Positions 30,027-30,030 of a stretch of DNA of 30,030 bases are shown here, piece after piece. How positions within the stretch are numbered: position 1 is the first letter of the stretch; each line of letters begins with the position of its first letter. The stretch lies in assembly GCA_965653225.1 (NCBI GenBank), contig CBFGZI010000038.1:1-30030 (forward strand). Reading direction: 5' to 3'. The notes beneath the pieces were generated by a model that did not search any database, was not told the DNA's origin, and saw only the letters and a program-made list of their open reading frames with translations. The stretch is from JALZDI01 sp965653225 (GTDB lineage: Bacteria > Actinomycetota > Actinomycetes > Propionibacteriales > Nocardioidaceae). The translations under genes and the position numbers were made by a program.

Positions 30027-30030
30027 CGTG

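Noticed and set aside
1..30030. tRNA, rRNA, CRISPR array, insertion sequence or prophage
   Set aside because: No cloverleaf, spacer-repeat pattern, transposase or integrase motif was seen by eye; a dedicated search could still find small RNAs.

Overview
The window looks like chromosomal DNA of a high-GC Actinomycetota (by eye about 70% G+C, strong G/C preference at third codon positions, many GTG starts, tightly overlapping stop/start codons). No phage, insertion sequence, CRISPR array, tRNA or rRNA was seen. The gene families recall mycolate/nocardioid-type actinomycetes: a WS/DGAT acyltransferase, a LipO-like esterase, KstR-type operator boxes, a SigF/SigB-type promoter and a UfaA1-type lipid operon. 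Genus and species cannot be fixed from the sequence alone.

Layout from left to right. (1) 1-5035: a WS/DGAT acyltransferase (running off the left edge) is divergent from an HSL-type esterase. It is followed by a two-gene operon of an SDR and a dihydrodipicolinate-reductase-like dehydrogenase. Both the divergent promoter and the SDR operon carry a perfect TnnAACnnGTTnnA box, the form recognised by the TetR-family lipid/steroid repressor KstR. (2) 5036-8628: an L-2-hydroxyglutarate oxidase is divergent from two ABC permeases (EhuC/EhuD-like), which converge on an EhuB-like ectoine-binding lipoprotein. No ATPase subunit is present. (3) 8703-13774: nucleoside hydrolase, a small internally duplicated protein, a hemerythrin behind a SigF/SigB-type promoter, a DUF72 protein, a TreT-like trehalose-forming glycosyltransferase and a GNAT acetyltransferase. 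(4) 13771-18355: an M15 peptidase lipoprotein coupled to the GNAT, methylmalonate-semialdehyde dehydrogenase, a homocysteine S-methyltransferase and a group 2 sigma-70 factor. (5) 18683-20603: a TetR regulator and cytochrome P450 pair sharing a perfect 21-bp palindromic operator. (6) 20560-24360: a 5-oxoprolinase operon (pxpA-pxpB-pxpC) divergent from a D-glutamate-cyclase-like protein and a cupin. The divergent region holds a strong 10-bp dyad and a possible leader ORF. (7) 24420-30026: a five-gene operon of FAD oxidoreductase, DUF1365, UfaA1/Cfa-type methyltransferase, SDR and SDR-DUF2867, with almost every junction overlapping by 1-4 bases.

The recurring theme is lipid and osmolyte/glutamate metabolism: acyl transfer, esterase and fatty-acyl chain methylation at the two ends, and ectoine uptake, trehalose synthesis and pyroglutamate/D-glutamate recycling between them. 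The best candidates for something under-described are three. The first is the rightmost operon, whose methyltransferase appears to lack two carbonate-site residues of classical cyclopropane synthases. The second is the pxpA leader region. The third is the pair of KstR-like boxes with no KstR gene nearby. No wholly new defence or mobile system was seen.
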